Shown in pieces: positions 1 to 9,527 of a stretch of DNA of 64,000 nt (position 1 is its first letter; every line of letters begins with the position of its first letter). Origin of the DNA: Sphingobacterium zeae (GTDB lineage: Bacteria; Bacteroidota; Bacteroidia; Sphingobacteriales; Sphingobacteriaceae); NCBI RefSeq assembly GCF_030818895.1, contig NZ_JAUTBA010000001.1, positions 2,294,001-2,358,000 on the forward strand, read 5' to 3'. Under the pieces are notes generated by a model, which saw only the letters and a program-made list of their open reading frames with translations, had not been told where the DNA came from and searched no databases. The translations under genes and the position numbers were made by a program.

Positions 1-120
1 GGGAATAGAATAAGTAGATAAAGATGTTGAATTTTTCGCTTCAACGTGTTGAATAGCTACTACCACGATGGATAGCATAGCTATCTTTTTATATGTCTTT
101 AATTCGAATAAAACTTTCAT
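1..120 (-). CDS. Partial hypothetical protein, N-terminus only
   Basis: An ATG at 120 on the minus strand opens a frame that stays open to the window edge (40 codons). The visible N-terminus has a Lys-containing start followed by a hydrophobic stretch (AMLSIVVVAI, about residues 14-23), which fits a signal peptide or membrane anchor. It starts 11 bp after the stop of the upstream minus-strand gene, so the two are probably co-transcribed. The family cannot be told from this fragment. Confidence 0.5.
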   Translation of the reverse strand, partial: MKVLFELKTYKKIAMLSIVVVAIQHVEAKNSTSLSTYSIP

Positions 121-131
121 ATATTTTGCAA

Positions 132-887
132 TTATACTAAATACGAAACAAACTCCCGTTTATTATCTGTCAAAAGGAATATTTGTCTGTGAATAAGAAA
201 ATAAATGTTGAAGAGCTTTAATTCCAGTCCCGAAACCGCAAGGATAGACTCTATCAACATTTCTCTTGTCGATTGAACTAACCTGATTTGATAGCGATTA
301 TTTTTTTGTTTTTCATAGAAAGCCCAAATAAAGTAGTCATTCACGCTATTTATCCAGATATCACCATCAATAGGGAAGTCCTTCAAAAATAGGGGTATTT
401 CACCATTATAGATAATTGGATAGACAAGTTGACTGCTATAAGGTTTAATGGTAATCAAATTTTTGCTTTCAATTGACATCGACTGGATATTCAAAAATAA
501 TTCAAGACCCTGCACTACTGTTTTGGGCCTAATAATCAATCCTTGATCAACAAGATTGATGAAAACATAATTAAACCAAGTTTCTTGATACTGTGGGTTG
601 AAGCAATCGATTATCTGTATCCCTGCATCGATAGGTGAATTATTAGAAATCTTCTTTAGTATTAATTTTTTGCATTGAATTCCACCAAGTACCCATTCTC
701 TGGTGATTGCCTTGAAGTCTTGCAGGACATAAGTTCCTTCAAAAGTGATGACGTTGAAATAGGGGAAGGTATCTTCTGGATTTCTTGTTTCTATGGCGAT
801 CAATTTATTTTTTGCATCAATTTCTACGCGCCAAATTGGGTATGTAAAAATGAGATTGAAAGCTTTTGAAATTTCCTGATTTGTCAT
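132..887 (-). CDS. Hypothetical protein, possibly DUF4905 family
   Basis: A cytoplasmic-looking 251-aa protein with no signal peptide or membrane segment. The pattern of short beta strands (IWRVEID, LIAIETR, TWFNYVFINL, GDIWINS) recalls the Bacteroidota DUF4905 family, but this is from memory and tentative. The frame can be extended to a TTG at 938, but a good -7 element (TATTTTTG, 936-943) overlaps that TTG, so the ATG at 887 is the better start, with a leader of about 40 nt. No function can be assigned. Confidence 0.65.
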   Translation of the reverse strand: MTNQEISKAFNLIFTYPIWRVEIDAKNKLIAIETRNPEDTFPYFNVITFEGTYVLQDFKAITREWVLGGIQCKKLILKKISNNSPIDAGIQIIDCFNPQYQETWFNYVFINLVDQGLIIRPKTVVQGLELFLNIQSMSIESKNLITIKPYSSQLVYPIIYNGEIPLFLKDFPIDGDIWINSVNDYFIWAFYEKQKNNRYQIRLVQSTREMLIESILAVSGLELKLFNIYFLIHRQIFLLTDNKREFVSYLV

Positions 888-960
888 GTGATTTAAATCC
901 AAGGGAACAAACTTAGATAAAGTATGAGTTAAATGCAAAAATAATAGCTAACGGACGTGT

Positions 961-993
961 CAAAAAAAAAGTCCAGACAACGCTGGACTTTCT
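961..993 (-). terminator. Rho-independent terminator after the FadL-like gene
   Basis: On the minus strand an AGTCCAG/CTGGACT stem closes a 6-nt loop and is followed by nine T residues. It sits just downstream of the FadL-like stop at 1010. The T-run continues into the promoter region of the next minus-strand gene. Confidence 0.85.
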
Positions 994-1009
994 TGAAGAC
1001 AAATATATC

Positions 1010-2602
1010 TTAAAATTTTGAACCAATTGTTAGTATAACATTTGTTCGTTGGTTTTTTATATCTGCAGCGGGGCTTGCAGCGTTCCAATAGTTTTCGTCG
1101 ATAGTATAAGGGCTTTCTTTGTAATTGATGGCATTGTAAGCTCCTGTCAAGTCAATATACATGCCACGGCCTAGTTTTGCACCGATGCCCAGCGATGCCG
1201 TATAATTTGTATAGTCTGAATTTTTATAAGGGTTACCACTATAGTTGAATCCAGCTCTTCCACTGAAGACATTATCAAACAAAACTTCACCACCGATCCT
1301 GGCATTAAATGCGCCTTGATATGTATCTTTGATGTTTTGATTCATGTCTTTTTCTAACGTTTTGCTGTAGTTACCTACATCTCTAAAACGCATAGCAGCA
1401 TAATCCACCCACTCCACATCTGCGGTTATTAATCCTCTTGAAAAAATTTGGCTTGCACCCACAGCTAATTTATAAGGTGTATTCATATTGTACTCCAGGT
1501 AACTATGTCCTGCGTCATCGCTGGTTCGGTACTCTTTAAATGACTTATCTTCATTAGGCCTGAAATAACGAAATTCTGCATTACTATAAGATTCATCCCT
1601 GATGCTCATAAATGTTGGCGATTTCGCCGTGAATCCCATGCTGAAAGTAGGCGTGAACTTGTATATGACCCCAAGTTTAAAATCAACTCCAGTACCATCC
1701 GTTGCTTGCGCATAATCGTCATACAATTCATAATCTTTATCCAACATCTGATTCTTACTGACGTTCTTTGGATCTAAAAATTGAGAATCTGGATTACTTT
1801 TGGCCAAATTTTCGGCGGTTATTGTTTGACCATATTCAGTAAACCAACTTGAGTTGTCATAACTAAATGCTGTAAACCCTAGAGCAGCTCCCAGATATAG
1901 CCTGTTGCTATAGTTTGCACCAAACGACAGAACAGATTCGGATTTGCTTCCCTTTTCTAAGATGGAATTGACTTGATTAAAGCCATTCTTTCCATCGTAA
2001 GTTCCGCCAACCGTAATCGGTATATATGATCCAGCTTTTTTAGGATCTACGTCGAATAATAATGAATTACCATAAACTTCCTGTCCCCAGCCATTCATAC
2101 CATTAGGTGACGATAGCCGATCGGAATAGGCATCCGTAATCGAGCTTGTGTTATTAACACCATTATATTGCAATAGATTGTTGTAGATATTGTTGCGGTT
2201 ATAGGCAATACCCACATTGAAATTTAACCAGCCTCTTTCTAAATTTCCACCATTTCGATAGGTTGGAAGGTGAAAAACAATACCCGCATTATCGAGATTG
2301 AAATTATTCTTACTGCTGCTTGAATTTTGACCAAAATAGTCGGTTTTATTTTTGTAGTTAAGGTATCTGGCTGTTACTGAAACGTCAGATTGATTAAAGT
2401 ACCCCAAACCCGCTGGGTTACCTGTAATCGAACTTATATCTCCACCTAATGCGGTAGATGCATTTCCCATGGCTTTAAAACGAGCTGTTCCCCCATTGTC
2501 CCCTTGGGAGAATAAAAGTACATCTTTCGTATATTGCGCTTGAGTAGTCCCTGCTGCACCTAAAACGAATGCAGTTCCAAAAAGTAATTTTTTGATTGTC
2601 AT
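1010..2602 (-). CDS. OmpP1/FadL/TodX-family outer membrane transporter
   Basis: A 530-aa beta-barrel protein. Residues 1-22 (MTIKKLLFGTAFVLGAAGTTQA) form a signal peptide cleaved before QYTKD. The mature N-terminus has the FadL-like GNASTALGGDISSITGNPAGL motif typical of OMPP1 proteins. Many alternating hydrophobic/aromatic strands follow, and the chain ends in a Phe (TIGSKF), as expected for BAM-assembled porins. The family moves long-chain fatty acids or other hydrophobic compounds across the outer membrane; the substrate here is unknown. The frame continues 14 codons upstream, but the ATG at 2602 directly precedes the signal peptide. It lies 73 bp downstream of the Trp/Gly-rich lipoprotein gene and may be co-transcribed with it. 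Confidence 0.85.
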   Translation of the reverse strand: MTIKKLLFGTAFVLGAAGTTQAQYTKDVLLFSQGDNGGTARFKAMGNASTALGGDISSITGNPAGLGYFNQSDVSVTARYLNYKNKTDYFGQNSSSSKNNFNLDNAGIVFHLPTYRNGGNLERGWLNFNVGIAYNRNNIYNNLLQYNGVNNTSSITDAYSDRLSSPNGMNGWGQEVYGNSLLFDVDPKKAGSYIPITVGGTYDGKNGFNQVNSILEKGSKSESVLSFGANYSNRLYLGAALGFTAFSYDNSSWFTEYGQTITAENLAKSNPDSQFLDPKNVSKNQMLDKDYELYDDYAQATDGTGVDFKLGVIYKFTPTFSMGFTAKSPTFMSIRDESYSNAEFRYFRPNEDKSFKEYRTSDDAGHSYLEYNMNTPYKLAVGASQIFSRGLITADVEWVDYAAMRFRDVGNYSKTLEKDMNQNIKDTYQGAFNARIGGEVLFDNVFSGRAGFNYSGNPYKNSDYTNYTASLGIGAKLGRGMYIDLTGAYNAINYKESPYTIDENYWNAASPAADIKNQRTNVILTIGSKF

Positions 2603-2675
2603 ATGCTGAAATATCATCAATAATAAAGTAGTAGCACACAACAAAGTGTATGCTACTATTCAAAATGCCATTTAA

Positions 2676-3854
2676 CTAGCGAGTACGTCCTCCGCTTGAT
2701 CTTGAGCTACCTCCTCCAGAGAAACCTCCACCCGAAGATCTTGAGCTTCCGCCTCCAGAAAAGCCTCCACTAGAGCGGGATGAACCACTATCATAACTTC
2801 TAGTCGGTGGTGTATATGAAGGTCGTGATGTCGAGCTTGGGTTGCTTGAACGTGTGTCCATAGACCGACTCATTGGACGTGATACTTCACCAGAACTGTT
2901 TCGTGTTCTCGAACCATTATTATAGTAACCATTTGTGCTTCTAGTACTATTTTGATAAGAACCATTCACTCTGTCCGATGTTCTTGAGCGTGCGCCATCT
3001 GAGTAAGCTCTGTTTGAAATACCATTTGACGTTCTTGTTCGGCCTCCTGTTCTATCAAAGGAAGAGCTGCGTGTTACGGAACCGTCAGAAGTTCTTGACC
3101 TGTTGGAAACAGAAGTAATACGGCCTCTAGAATCACGAGCTACCCCAGTACGATCGTAAGCGCCAGAATTTCTAGCTACGCTGTTGCGGTCATATCCTCC
3201 CGAAGTGCGGGATCTTGAAGATGAACTACGCGTGTTGTAGTTGTCCCTATAAACTGATCTACTGGAAGCATAACGTGGTCTTGAGTTGCCCCAGTAACCA
3301 CCACCCCAGTAACCATTTCCGTACCAACCAGATCCCCAGTAGCCTCCGCCGTACCAGCCACCCCAAGGTCTGTAACCACCATACCATGGCGATCCCCATC
3401 CCCAGCTCGATCCCCATCCGACACCAATTGACCAAGAAGAACCCCATCCAGAGTTCCATCCCCATCCCATTCCGAATGATGGACCGTATCCGTACCATCC
3501 TCCAAATCCATAACCATACCATGGATCAAAAAATGGGTCGAAGTAGGTCATACCTGGACTAGCGTAATAAAAACGGTTGATCCGATTGGCATATTCCAGA
3601 TCTTCATAAGAATCACTATTGTAATCCTGATCAGAATATTCATCCTCATAGTAGCCGCCTTGTGCCTGTCCGTTTTGTTCGGATTGATCTGCGTCTGTGT
3701 AATAATAATCTGGGCTTTGGTAAACCTTTTGTCTCGCCTGCCCATTATTGCCGTAGACATCGTCGCCATAAATTTGCCTACTTGTACCGCAGGAACCTAA
3801 AATGAAAGCTCCTGTTATGGCAAGTGCTCCGATAAATAATCTATTTTTTTTCAT
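2676..3854 (-). CDS. Trp/Gly/Tyr-rich lipoprotein of unknown function
   Basis: A 392-aa protein with a lipoprotein signal peptide: MKKNRLFIGALAITGAFILGSC, lipobox LGSC, Cys 22. After an acidic Asp/Tyr/Gln-rich segment comes a striking block of about 75 residues built almost only from Trp, Gly, Tyr and Ser (repeats such as GWGSSW and GYWG), then an Arg/Ser-rich tail ending in repeated GGGSSRSSGG units. The tail is low complexity and basic, so a folded enzyme is unlikely. It is probably anchored in the outer membrane. Similar proteins exist in Sphingobacteriaceae without known function. It is divergent from proS. Confidence 0.75.
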   Translation of the reverse strand: MKKNRLFIGALAITGAFILGSCGTSRQIYGDDVYGNNGQARQKVYQSPDYYYTDADQSEQNGQAQGGYYEDEYSDQDYNSDSYEDLEYANRINRFYYASPGMTYFDPFFDPWYGYGFGGWYGYGPSFGMGWGWNSGWGSSWSIGVGWGSSWGWGSPWYGGYRPWGGWYGGGYWGSGWYGNGYWGGGYWGNSRPRYASSRSVYRDNYNTRSSSSRSRTSGGYDRNSVARNSGAYDRTGVARDSRGRITSVSNRSRTSDGSVTRSSSFDRTGGRTRTSNGISNRAYSDGARSRTSDRVNGSYQNSTRSTNGYYNNGSRTRNSSGEVSRPMSRSMDTRSSNPSSTSRPSYTPPTRSYDSGSSRSSGGFSGGGSSRSSGGGFSGGGSSRSSGGRTR

Positions 3855-4031
3855 AATATCCTAAATCGTTATTTTCGATTATACAGCCTTATTTACTATC
3901 TTAGACGCAAATTTCTCGAGGTGGTTTAATCGAAGTAATCAAAAATACAAATATTTTTTTTGAACGCTTTTCGCATTGGAATTACAGACGGGATTTAAGG
4001 TAATAATGTTACAATAATTTATCAATCACAT

Positions 4032-5504
4032 ATGAGTAAAGGAATAACAAGTCGTGCAGAAGATTATTCGCAATGGTATAATGAGCTTGTAATTAAAGCT
4101 GATCTGGCTGAAAATTCAGCTGTACGAGGATGTATGGTGATCAAACCATACGGATATGCTATCTGGGAAAGAATGCAGGCAATCTTAGACAAAAGATTTA
4201 AAGAGACTGGTCATAGCAATGCTTATTTCCCTTTATTCATTCCCAAATCATTTTTCTCCAAAGAAGCAGCGCATGTGGAAGGATTTGCGACAGAGTGCGC
4301 GGTCGTAACCCATTACAGGTTAAAAAATGACGGTACAGGTAAGATTGTCGTGGATGAGGAGGCGAAATTGGAGGAAGAGTTGATCGTGCGTCCAACTTCA
4401 GAAACGATTATATGGAATACTTATCGCGGATGGATCGAATCGTATCGTGATCTCCCTATTTTAGTCAATCAATGGGCAAATGTGGTGCGTTGGGAAATGC
4501 GAACACGTCTTTTCTTACGTACAGCTGAGTTTCTATGGCAGGAGGGGCATACTGCACATGCCACAAAAGAGGAAGCTATTGCGGAAACAGAACGTATGCT
4601 TGATGTATATGCCGAATTTGCAGAAAAGATTTTAGCTGTGCCCGTAGTCCGTGGAAGGAAAACAGAAAACGAGCGTTTTGCGGGGGCATTGGATACCTAT
4701 TGTATTGAGGCATTGATGCAAGATGGTAAAGCATTGCAAGCAGGGACATCCCATTTTCTTGGCCAAAACTTTGCCAAGGCATTTGATGTGAAATTTACGT
4801 CTAAAGAAGGTAAGTTAGAACATGTATGGGCAACTTCGTGGGGGGTTTCCACCCGACTCATGGGCGCATTGATTATGGCTCATTCCGACGATCAAGGATT
4901 GGTATTGCCACCGAAATTGGCCCCGATTCAGGTTGTGATTGTTCCGATTTTTAAGACTGAGGAAGAAAAGGCGCAAATTGATGTATTTGTGAATCAGTTA
5001 ACAACTGAACTGCGGCTGAAAGATATTTCGGTAAAATATGATGATCGCGATACACAGCGTCCGGGTTTTAAATTTGCTGAATGGGAATTAAAGGGAGTAC
5101 CTGTTCGCGTCGCTGTCGGTGCAAGAGATATGCAAAATGGTACAGTAGAATTGGCCCGTCGTGATACACAAACGAAAGAAACTGTTGCTCAAGAGGGTCT
5201 AGCCAGTACGATTAGTTCGTTATTGGATACAATACAAGAAAATATCTATCAAAAAGCGTTGAATTTCAGAACTTCTCATTATACGGAAGTAAATTCTTAT
5301 GAAGAATTTAAAGAAGTACTGGAAGGTAAAGGTGGATTTATATCCTGTCACTGGGATGGAACAACAGAAACGGAGAAGCGGGTAAAAGAAGAGACTAAAG
5401 CAACAATTCGTTGTATTCCTTTGGAAGCAAAGGAAGAGCAAGGGGTCTGTATATTTACCGGCAAACCTTCCAGTAGGCGTGTGCTTTTTGCTAAAGCTTA
5501 TTAA
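4032..5504 (+). CDS. proS: Prolyl-tRNA synthetase, short archaeal/eukaryote-like type
   Basis: A class II aminoacyl-tRNA synthetase of 490 aa that charges tRNA-Pro. Motif 2 is seen in [20 protein letters not shown], motif 3 in [15 protein letters not shown], followed by the anticodon-binding domain. The length and the missing YbaK-type editing insertion mark it as the short ProS form, and it ends in Tyr (LFAKAY) as that class does. No Shine-Dalgarno is visible upstream of the ATG, as usual for this phylum. The stop codon overlaps a possible ATG of the following SDR gene (TAATG), so the two are probably translationally coupled. Confidence 0.97.
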   Translation: MSKGITSRAEDYSQWYNELVIKADLAENSAVRGCMVIKPYGYAIWERMQAILDKRFKETGHSNAYFPLFIPKSFFSKEAAHVEGFATECAVVTHYRLKNDGTGKIVVDEEAKLEEELIVRPTSETIIWNTYRGWIESYRDLPILVNQWANVVRWEMRTRLFLRTAEFLWQEGHTAHATKEEAIAETERMLDVYAEFAEKILAVPVVRGRKTENERFAGALDTYCIEALMQDGKALQAGTSHFLGQNFAKAFDVKFTSKEGKLEHVWATSWGVSTRLMGALIMAHSDDQGLVLPPKLAPIQVVIVPIFKTEEEKAQIDVFVNQLTTELRLKDISVKYDDRDTQRPGFKFAEWELKGVPVRVAVGARDMQNGTVELARRDTQTKETVAQEGLASTISSLLDTIQENIYQKALNFRTSHYTEVNSYEEFKEVLEGKGGFISCHWDGTTETEKRVKEETKATIRCIPLEAKEEQGVCIFTGKPSSRRVLFAKAY

Positions 5505-5515
5505 TGTTTTGCAAT

Positions 5516-6304
5516 ATGAGGATACTCATTTTAGGATGTGGTTGGCTTGGAGAGTCTTTTGCGGTCTACATGAAGCATCAAGGCCATGAGGTCTGGGCAA
5601 GCACAACAACAGATGAAAAATACCGTCGGCTAAACGCTGAGGGTATTTTTTCGTTTATGCTTGATTTTGATGGAGAAAGCTTTCCGGAAAAGGCTGGTAT
5701 ACCCAATCAATTTGACTTCGTGTTAAATAGTATACCAGCAAGTCAGAAAAATAGCGTAGAAATGCTAGATAACAGATTTTCTAATATCAAGCAATTTTTT
5801 AGCCGGATTAGTTGGCAAGCGCATGTGTTTTTAAGTTCTACTGGAATTTATCCGGCTAAAGATGTGGTGTTTGATGAATCTTTTACGAATAGGGCTGAGC
5901 TTGCACCGAAGCTCTTGATGGCTGAAGAGTATATGTTGAAATTGGCCAATACCATTGTTTATCGTTTAGGAGGCCTATTTGGTAAGAATCGTGTCTTTGC
6001 AAAATATTTCTCTGAGCGTATCTGTACCACTGGAGAGCAGCCTGCTAATTTTGTTCATATTGACGATGTGGTCGCTCTGCTGGAAGCGACTACTAACCGC
6101 ACACTTAAACATGCCGTTTATAATGTTGTTGCTCCCTTACATCCTAAGAAAAAAGATGTCATTCTTGCTTCTGCAAAAAAATATGGTTATGCTTTGCCTC
6201 TCGCGTTCGAAGCAGCTGAAACGACTCAGAAAATAGTGAGCGGGGAATTGCTGCAAGAAGAGCTGGACTATCAATTTGTTTTGCCTGACCCATTGCAGTT
6301 TTAG
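5516..6304 (+). CDS. NAD-dependent epimerase/SDR family protein (YeeZ-like)
   Basis: A 262-aa Rossmann-fold protein that opens with the nucleotide-binding motif MRILILGCGWLGESFA (GxGxxG). It continues with SSTGIYP and a late HIDDVVALLE stretch typical of atypical extended SDRs such as YeeZ. The ATG at 5516 places the Rossmann strand at the N-terminus; an ATG at 5504 overlapping the proS stop is possible and would add four residues. The substrate is unknown. It follows proS directly and is probably in the same transcript. Confidence 0.8.
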   Translation: MRILILGCGWLGESFAVYMKHQGHEVWASTTTDEKYRRLNAEGIFSFMLDFDGESFPEKAGIPNQFDFVLNSIPASQKNSVEMLDNRFSNIKQFFSRISWQAHVFLSSTGIYPAKDVVFDESFTNRAELAPKLLMAEEYMLKLANTIVYRLGGLFGKNRVFAKYFSERICTTGEQPANFVHIDDVVALLEATTNRTLKHAVYNVVAPLHPKKKDVILASAKKYGYALPLAFEAAETTQKIVSGELLQEELDYQFVLPDPLQF

Positions 6305-6535
6305 TCTGATTTGTATTTTTTAAAATTAAAAAAATGATTGTCTGAGTGAAGAAAATTAAATAAATTAATTAATTTAATGTTAGTCCTTGCAAGGTAAATT
6401 CAGTTACGTTAAATTCACCTAAAAGGTCCTATACGCTGAAATTTGTGATAGCCACGGATCATTTCGGACATCAGGATTTCCTTTAAACAAACCAAGTAAT
6501 AGATTTATTATTTTAACAGCTTATTATATAAAGCC

Positions 6536-7297
6536 ATGACAAATGTAGAGAGACATCAATATATCTTAAAACAATTAAAAGAAGTCGGCGTAGTTCAAGT
6601 AATTGATCTGTGTGAAGAATTGGGAGTTTCTTCTGTAACTATTCGGAAGGATTTGACTTTGTTGGAAGATAGTGGATTGTTGTTTAGAACGCATGGCGGG
6701 GCGACACAATATAATCCGTATACCACTGACCGTACTGTATTCGAAAAAGAGAAACTTCGTTCGGATGATAAAAGCAGGATTGGAAAGAAAGCAGCTGAAA
6801 TGATCGAGGAAAACGACTCTATCATTATAGCTTCTGGCACGACGATGCAGTCGCTTGCCAAGCAGATTGTTCCAAAAGGCAATATCACTGTAGTAACTTC
6901 GGCATTGAATGTTGCTATGGAGTTAATAAAATATCCTTCTGTTGAAATTATGCAGCTGGGAGGGACGCTTCGCAAAACATCTACTTCGGTAACAGGGAAA
7001 TATGCGGAAAATTTGTTAAAAGATTTTTATTGCAGCAAATTGTTTTTGGGAGTTGATGGTATCGATTTGGAATATGGTGTGTCAACTTCAAGCGCTCAGG
7101 AAGCACAGTTAAATCGGATTATGATTGATACTGCTCAAAAAGTAGTGGTGCTTGCAGATTCTTCTAAATTTGGCCGGCGAAGCTTTGGGAGAATTTGTGG
7201 TTTTGAAAAAATTGATATGTTAATTACAGATAATAAGGTTAATGCAAGCTTTGTAGAATCATTGGAAAAAGCTGGTGTAAACGTGATTGTTGTTTAA
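6536..7297 (+). CDS. DeoR/GlpR-family transcriptional regulator
   Basis: A 253-aa regulator. Residues 1-60 hold the DeoR winged helix-turn-helix (VIDLCEELGVSSVTIRKDL, then GLLFRTHGGA). The rest is the DeoRC sugar-phosphate sensor with SGTTMQSLA and LFLGVDGID, ending in VIVV. DeoR proteins usually repress sugar or nucleoside catabolism genes and respond to a phosphorylated sugar, but no sugar operon lies next to it. It has a 230-bp AT-rich upstream region and its own terminator, so it is probably monocistronic. Confidence 0.9.
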   Translation: MTNVERHQYILKQLKEVGVVQVIDLCEELGVSSVTIRKDLTLLEDSGLLFRTHGGATQYNPYTTDRTVFEKEKLRSDDKSRIGKKAAEMIEENDSIIIASGTTMQSLAKQIVPKGNITVVTSALNVAMELIKYPSVEIMQLGGTLRKTSTSVTGKYAENLLKDFYCSKLFLGVDGIDLEYGVSTSSAQEAQLNRIMIDTAQKVVVLADSSKFGRRSFGRICGFEKIDMLITDNKVNASFVESLEKAGVNVIVV

Positions 7298-7333
7298 TAC
7301 GAATTGAGTTCATGACCATTCTGATTGTTAATT

Positions 7334-7376
7334 AAAATTCCCCCAATAACTGAATGACTTTATGGGGGAATTTCTA
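7334..7376. terminator. Bidirectional terminator between deoR-type gene and aguA
   Basis: The inverted repeat AAATTCCCCC / GGGGGAATTT encloses a 19-nt loop and has T-rich flanks on both sides. It lies between two convergent genes. Confidence 0.8.
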
Positions 7377-7391
7377 TTTTGGATAGTTCGT

Positions 7392-8468
7392 TTAAATAAT
7401 CGCTGGTTCCTGCTGGCTCAGGCAGTGGAAACTTCCCAGTCCCCAAATGATGTCGACCGAATTTATTCCAATGACTTTACGTTTAGGAAAGCAGCTTTGG
7501 ATGATGTCCAATGCTTTTTGGTCGTTTATGTCGTTGAAGACTGGCACAACAACAACATTGTTGGCAATGTAGAAATTAGCATAAGAAGCGGGTAATCTGG
7601 TACCATCATAAATAACAGGGGCAGGCATTGGGAGCTCAATGATATGCAGAGATTCTCCATTTAAGAGTTTAAATGAACGGAGCATTTCCAGGTTTTCCTG
7701 AAGAATCTGGTAATTCTCATCTGAAGGATCTTCTTCCACAACAGTTAGTACTGTATTTTCATTGACAAAGCGTGTAATATCATCAATGTGGCCATCCGTA
7801 TCGTCTCCTACTATACCATCACCAAGCCATAACACTTGTTCCTGACCGTAAAATTCTTTTAAATAGATTTCTATTTGTTCTTTCGTTAAGTGCGGATTTC
7901 GGTTTTTATTCAATAGGCACGCCGTTGTTGTCATAATTGTTCCTGCACCATTAAATTCAACCGATCCTCCCTCCATGACGATGTCAGGGGTAAATAAAGG
8001 AAGATCCAATTTTTGGGCAATGCGAGTTGGAACGATGTCGTCAAGTTCAAATGGCGGATATTTACCACCCCACGCGTTATATCCCCAGTCAACAACTGCT
8101 TTTTGATTTGTCGACGGATTAATAATAAAAGCAGGGCCATGATCTCTACACCAAGCATCATTGGTCGGATTAAAATAGAATTCGATATTGCTAAAATCTG
8201 TCGTCACTTCTTTGAGGGCCTGTATAGCAAAATTTTGCATTTCCTCATTAGCGACGTTAATTCTTACTTTTTGGCTTTCAGATACGACCCTAATAAATTG
8301 ACAATAAGGTTTGTATATCGTTTCGATTTTTCCGGGCCATGATTCCTCTTTGTGTGGCCAGCTCAGCCATAAGGCCTCTTGCTTAGCCCATTCTGGAGGA
8401 AACGAAAACCCTTGTTTTTTTGGGGAATTGTCAAAGTAGGTCTGTGTAAATGTATTTTTCTGTTCCAT
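7392..8468 (-). CDS. aguA: Agmatine deiminase
   Basis: A 358-aa enzyme of the peptidyl-arginine deiminase-like fold that hydrolyses agmatine to N-carbamoylputrescine and ammonia. Visible family features are WPHKEESWPG near the N-terminus, CRDHGPAFI, GGSVEFNGAGT, GDDTDGHIDD with the conserved Asp/His, and the C-terminal nucleophile Cys in GLGSFHCLSQQEP. Length is normal. It lies downstream of aguB on the same strand, but a hairpin with a T-run separates the two. Confidence 0.95.
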   Translation of the reverse strand: MEQKNTFTQTYFDNSPKKQGFSFPPEWAKQEALWLSWPHKEESWPGKIETIYKPYCQFIRVVSESQKVRINVANEEMQNFAIQALKEVTTDFSNIEFYFNPTNDAWCRDHGPAFIINPSTNQKAVVDWGYNAWGGKYPPFELDDIVPTRIAQKLDLPLFTPDIVMEGGSVEFNGAGTIMTTTACLLNKNRNPHLTKEQIEIYLKEFYGQEQVLWLGDGIVGDDTDGHIDDITRFVNENTVLTVVEEDPSDENYQILQENLEMLRSFKLLNGESLHIIELPMPAPVIYDGTRLPASYANFYIANNVVVVPVFNDINDQKALDIIQSCFPKRKVIGINSVDIIWGLGSFHCLSQQEPAII

Positions 8469-8484
8469 ACTTATTTTAAGGGGA

Positions 8485-8543
8485 TAAAAAAGCCATTTCA
8501 GTTCAACTCAGCACAGCTATGTACCTTCGCAACCGAAATGGCA
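8485..8543 (-). terminator. Hairpin terminator between aguB and aguA
   Basis: On the minus strand GCCATTTCGGTT pairs with AACTGAAATGGC (one G-U pair) and is followed by six T residues. It lies 14 bp after the aguB stop and before the aguA start, so aguA probably needs its own promoter or read-through. Confidence 0.75.
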
Positions 8544-8556
8544 AGTATATGCAATA

Positions 8557-9432
8557 TTAGTCTTCGTCAATAAAACGTTTGGTGATTGGTGCGTATGTCT
8601 CAATTCTTCTGTCCCGAAGAAATGGCCAGTGTTTTCTAAAATAATCCGATTCATTTAAGTCCAATTCGACGACTTCAATTTCCTCTTTGTCATGAGAAGC
8701 TAGGTAAAGCAATTTCCCCTGACCATTTGTTACGAAACTTCCGCCCCAGAATTTCATGGCACCATTCTGTTCATATCCAACCCGGTTAACAGCTACCACT
8801 GGAACGCCGTTAGCAACTGCATGGGAGCGTTGTATGGTTTGCCATGCGTTATATTGATCTTTGTTGGTTTCTTCGTCCTGATCAGTTGCCCATCCGATAG
8901 CAGTAGGATAAAATAAAATTTCAGCGCCCATTAAGGCGGTAATCCGAGATGCTTCAGGGTACCATTGATCCCAACAGATTAAAATTCCTATTTTGCCAAA
9001 TTTTGTTTTGAATACTTTGTAGCCTAGATCACCCGGCGTAAAATAGAATTTTTCATAAAAAGCGGGGTCATCTGGAATATGCATTTTCCGATATTTTCCC
9101 AAATATGAGCCATCCGCATCTAATACGGCGGTTGTATTATGGTAAAGTCCTTCGGCTCTTTTTTCAAATAATGAAGCGATAATGACGACTCCAGCTTCCT
9201 TGGCGATAGCCGATAGTGCATCGGTGGATGGACCAGGGATGGATTCAGACAATGCGAAATTGTCATAATCTTCTACATCGCAGAAATATAAAGAGGTAAA
9301 TAGTTCTTGCAGACACACGATTTGCGCACCTTTTGCAGCGGCCTCCTTTACTTTAGCGATAGCTTTTTCGAGATTCTCTTGTTTGCTTGCGGTACAGCTC
9401 ATCTGTACAACTCCAACTTTTACTTTGCTCAT
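8557..9432 (-). CDS. aguB: N-carbamoylputrescine amidase (nitrilase superfamily)
   Basis: A 291-aa carbon-nitrogen hydrolase that converts N-carbamoylputrescine to putrescine, CO2 and ammonia. The Glu-Lys-Cys triad is visible: Glu in CLQELFTSLYF, Lys in YRKMHIPDD, and the nucleophile Cys in ILICWDQWYPEASR. CWDQWYPE and NRVGYE are typical of AguB. With aguA beside it, this gives the agmatine route to putrescine; an arginine decarboxylase was not seen in the window. A -7 element TATCTTTG lies about 30 nt upstream of the ATG. Confidence 0.95.
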   Translation of the reverse strand: MSKVKVGVVQMSCTASKQENLEKAIAKVKEAAAKGAQIVCLQELFTSLYFCDVEDYDNFALSESIPGPSTDALSAIAKEAGVVIIASLFEKRAEGLYHNTTAVLDADGSYLGKYRKMHIPDDPAFYEKFYFTPGDLGYKVFKTKFGKIGILICWDQWYPEASRITALMGAEILFYPTAIGWATDQDEETNKDQYNAWQTIQRSHAVANGVPVVAVNRVGYEQNGAMKFWGGSFVTNGQGKLLYLASHDKEEIEVVELDLNESDYFRKHWPFLRDRRIETYAPITKRFIDED

Positions 9433-9503
9433 TCTTTAATGCTTATTTAATTCAAGCACAAAGATACTATTCTTAATTTGGATTTGGTCTTTAGGTAAAA
9501 ACA

Positions 9504-9527
9504 AAAAGAGCTCTTAGAGCTCTTTTC
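9504..9527 (-). terminator. rpoN terminator built into the end of the gene
   Basis: On the minus strand AAAAGAGCTC-TAA-GAGCTCTTTT forms a near-perfect hairpin whose loop is the rpoN stop codon, followed by T-rich sequence. The upstream arm encodes the last residues Lys-Glu-Leu. Confidence 0.85.
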
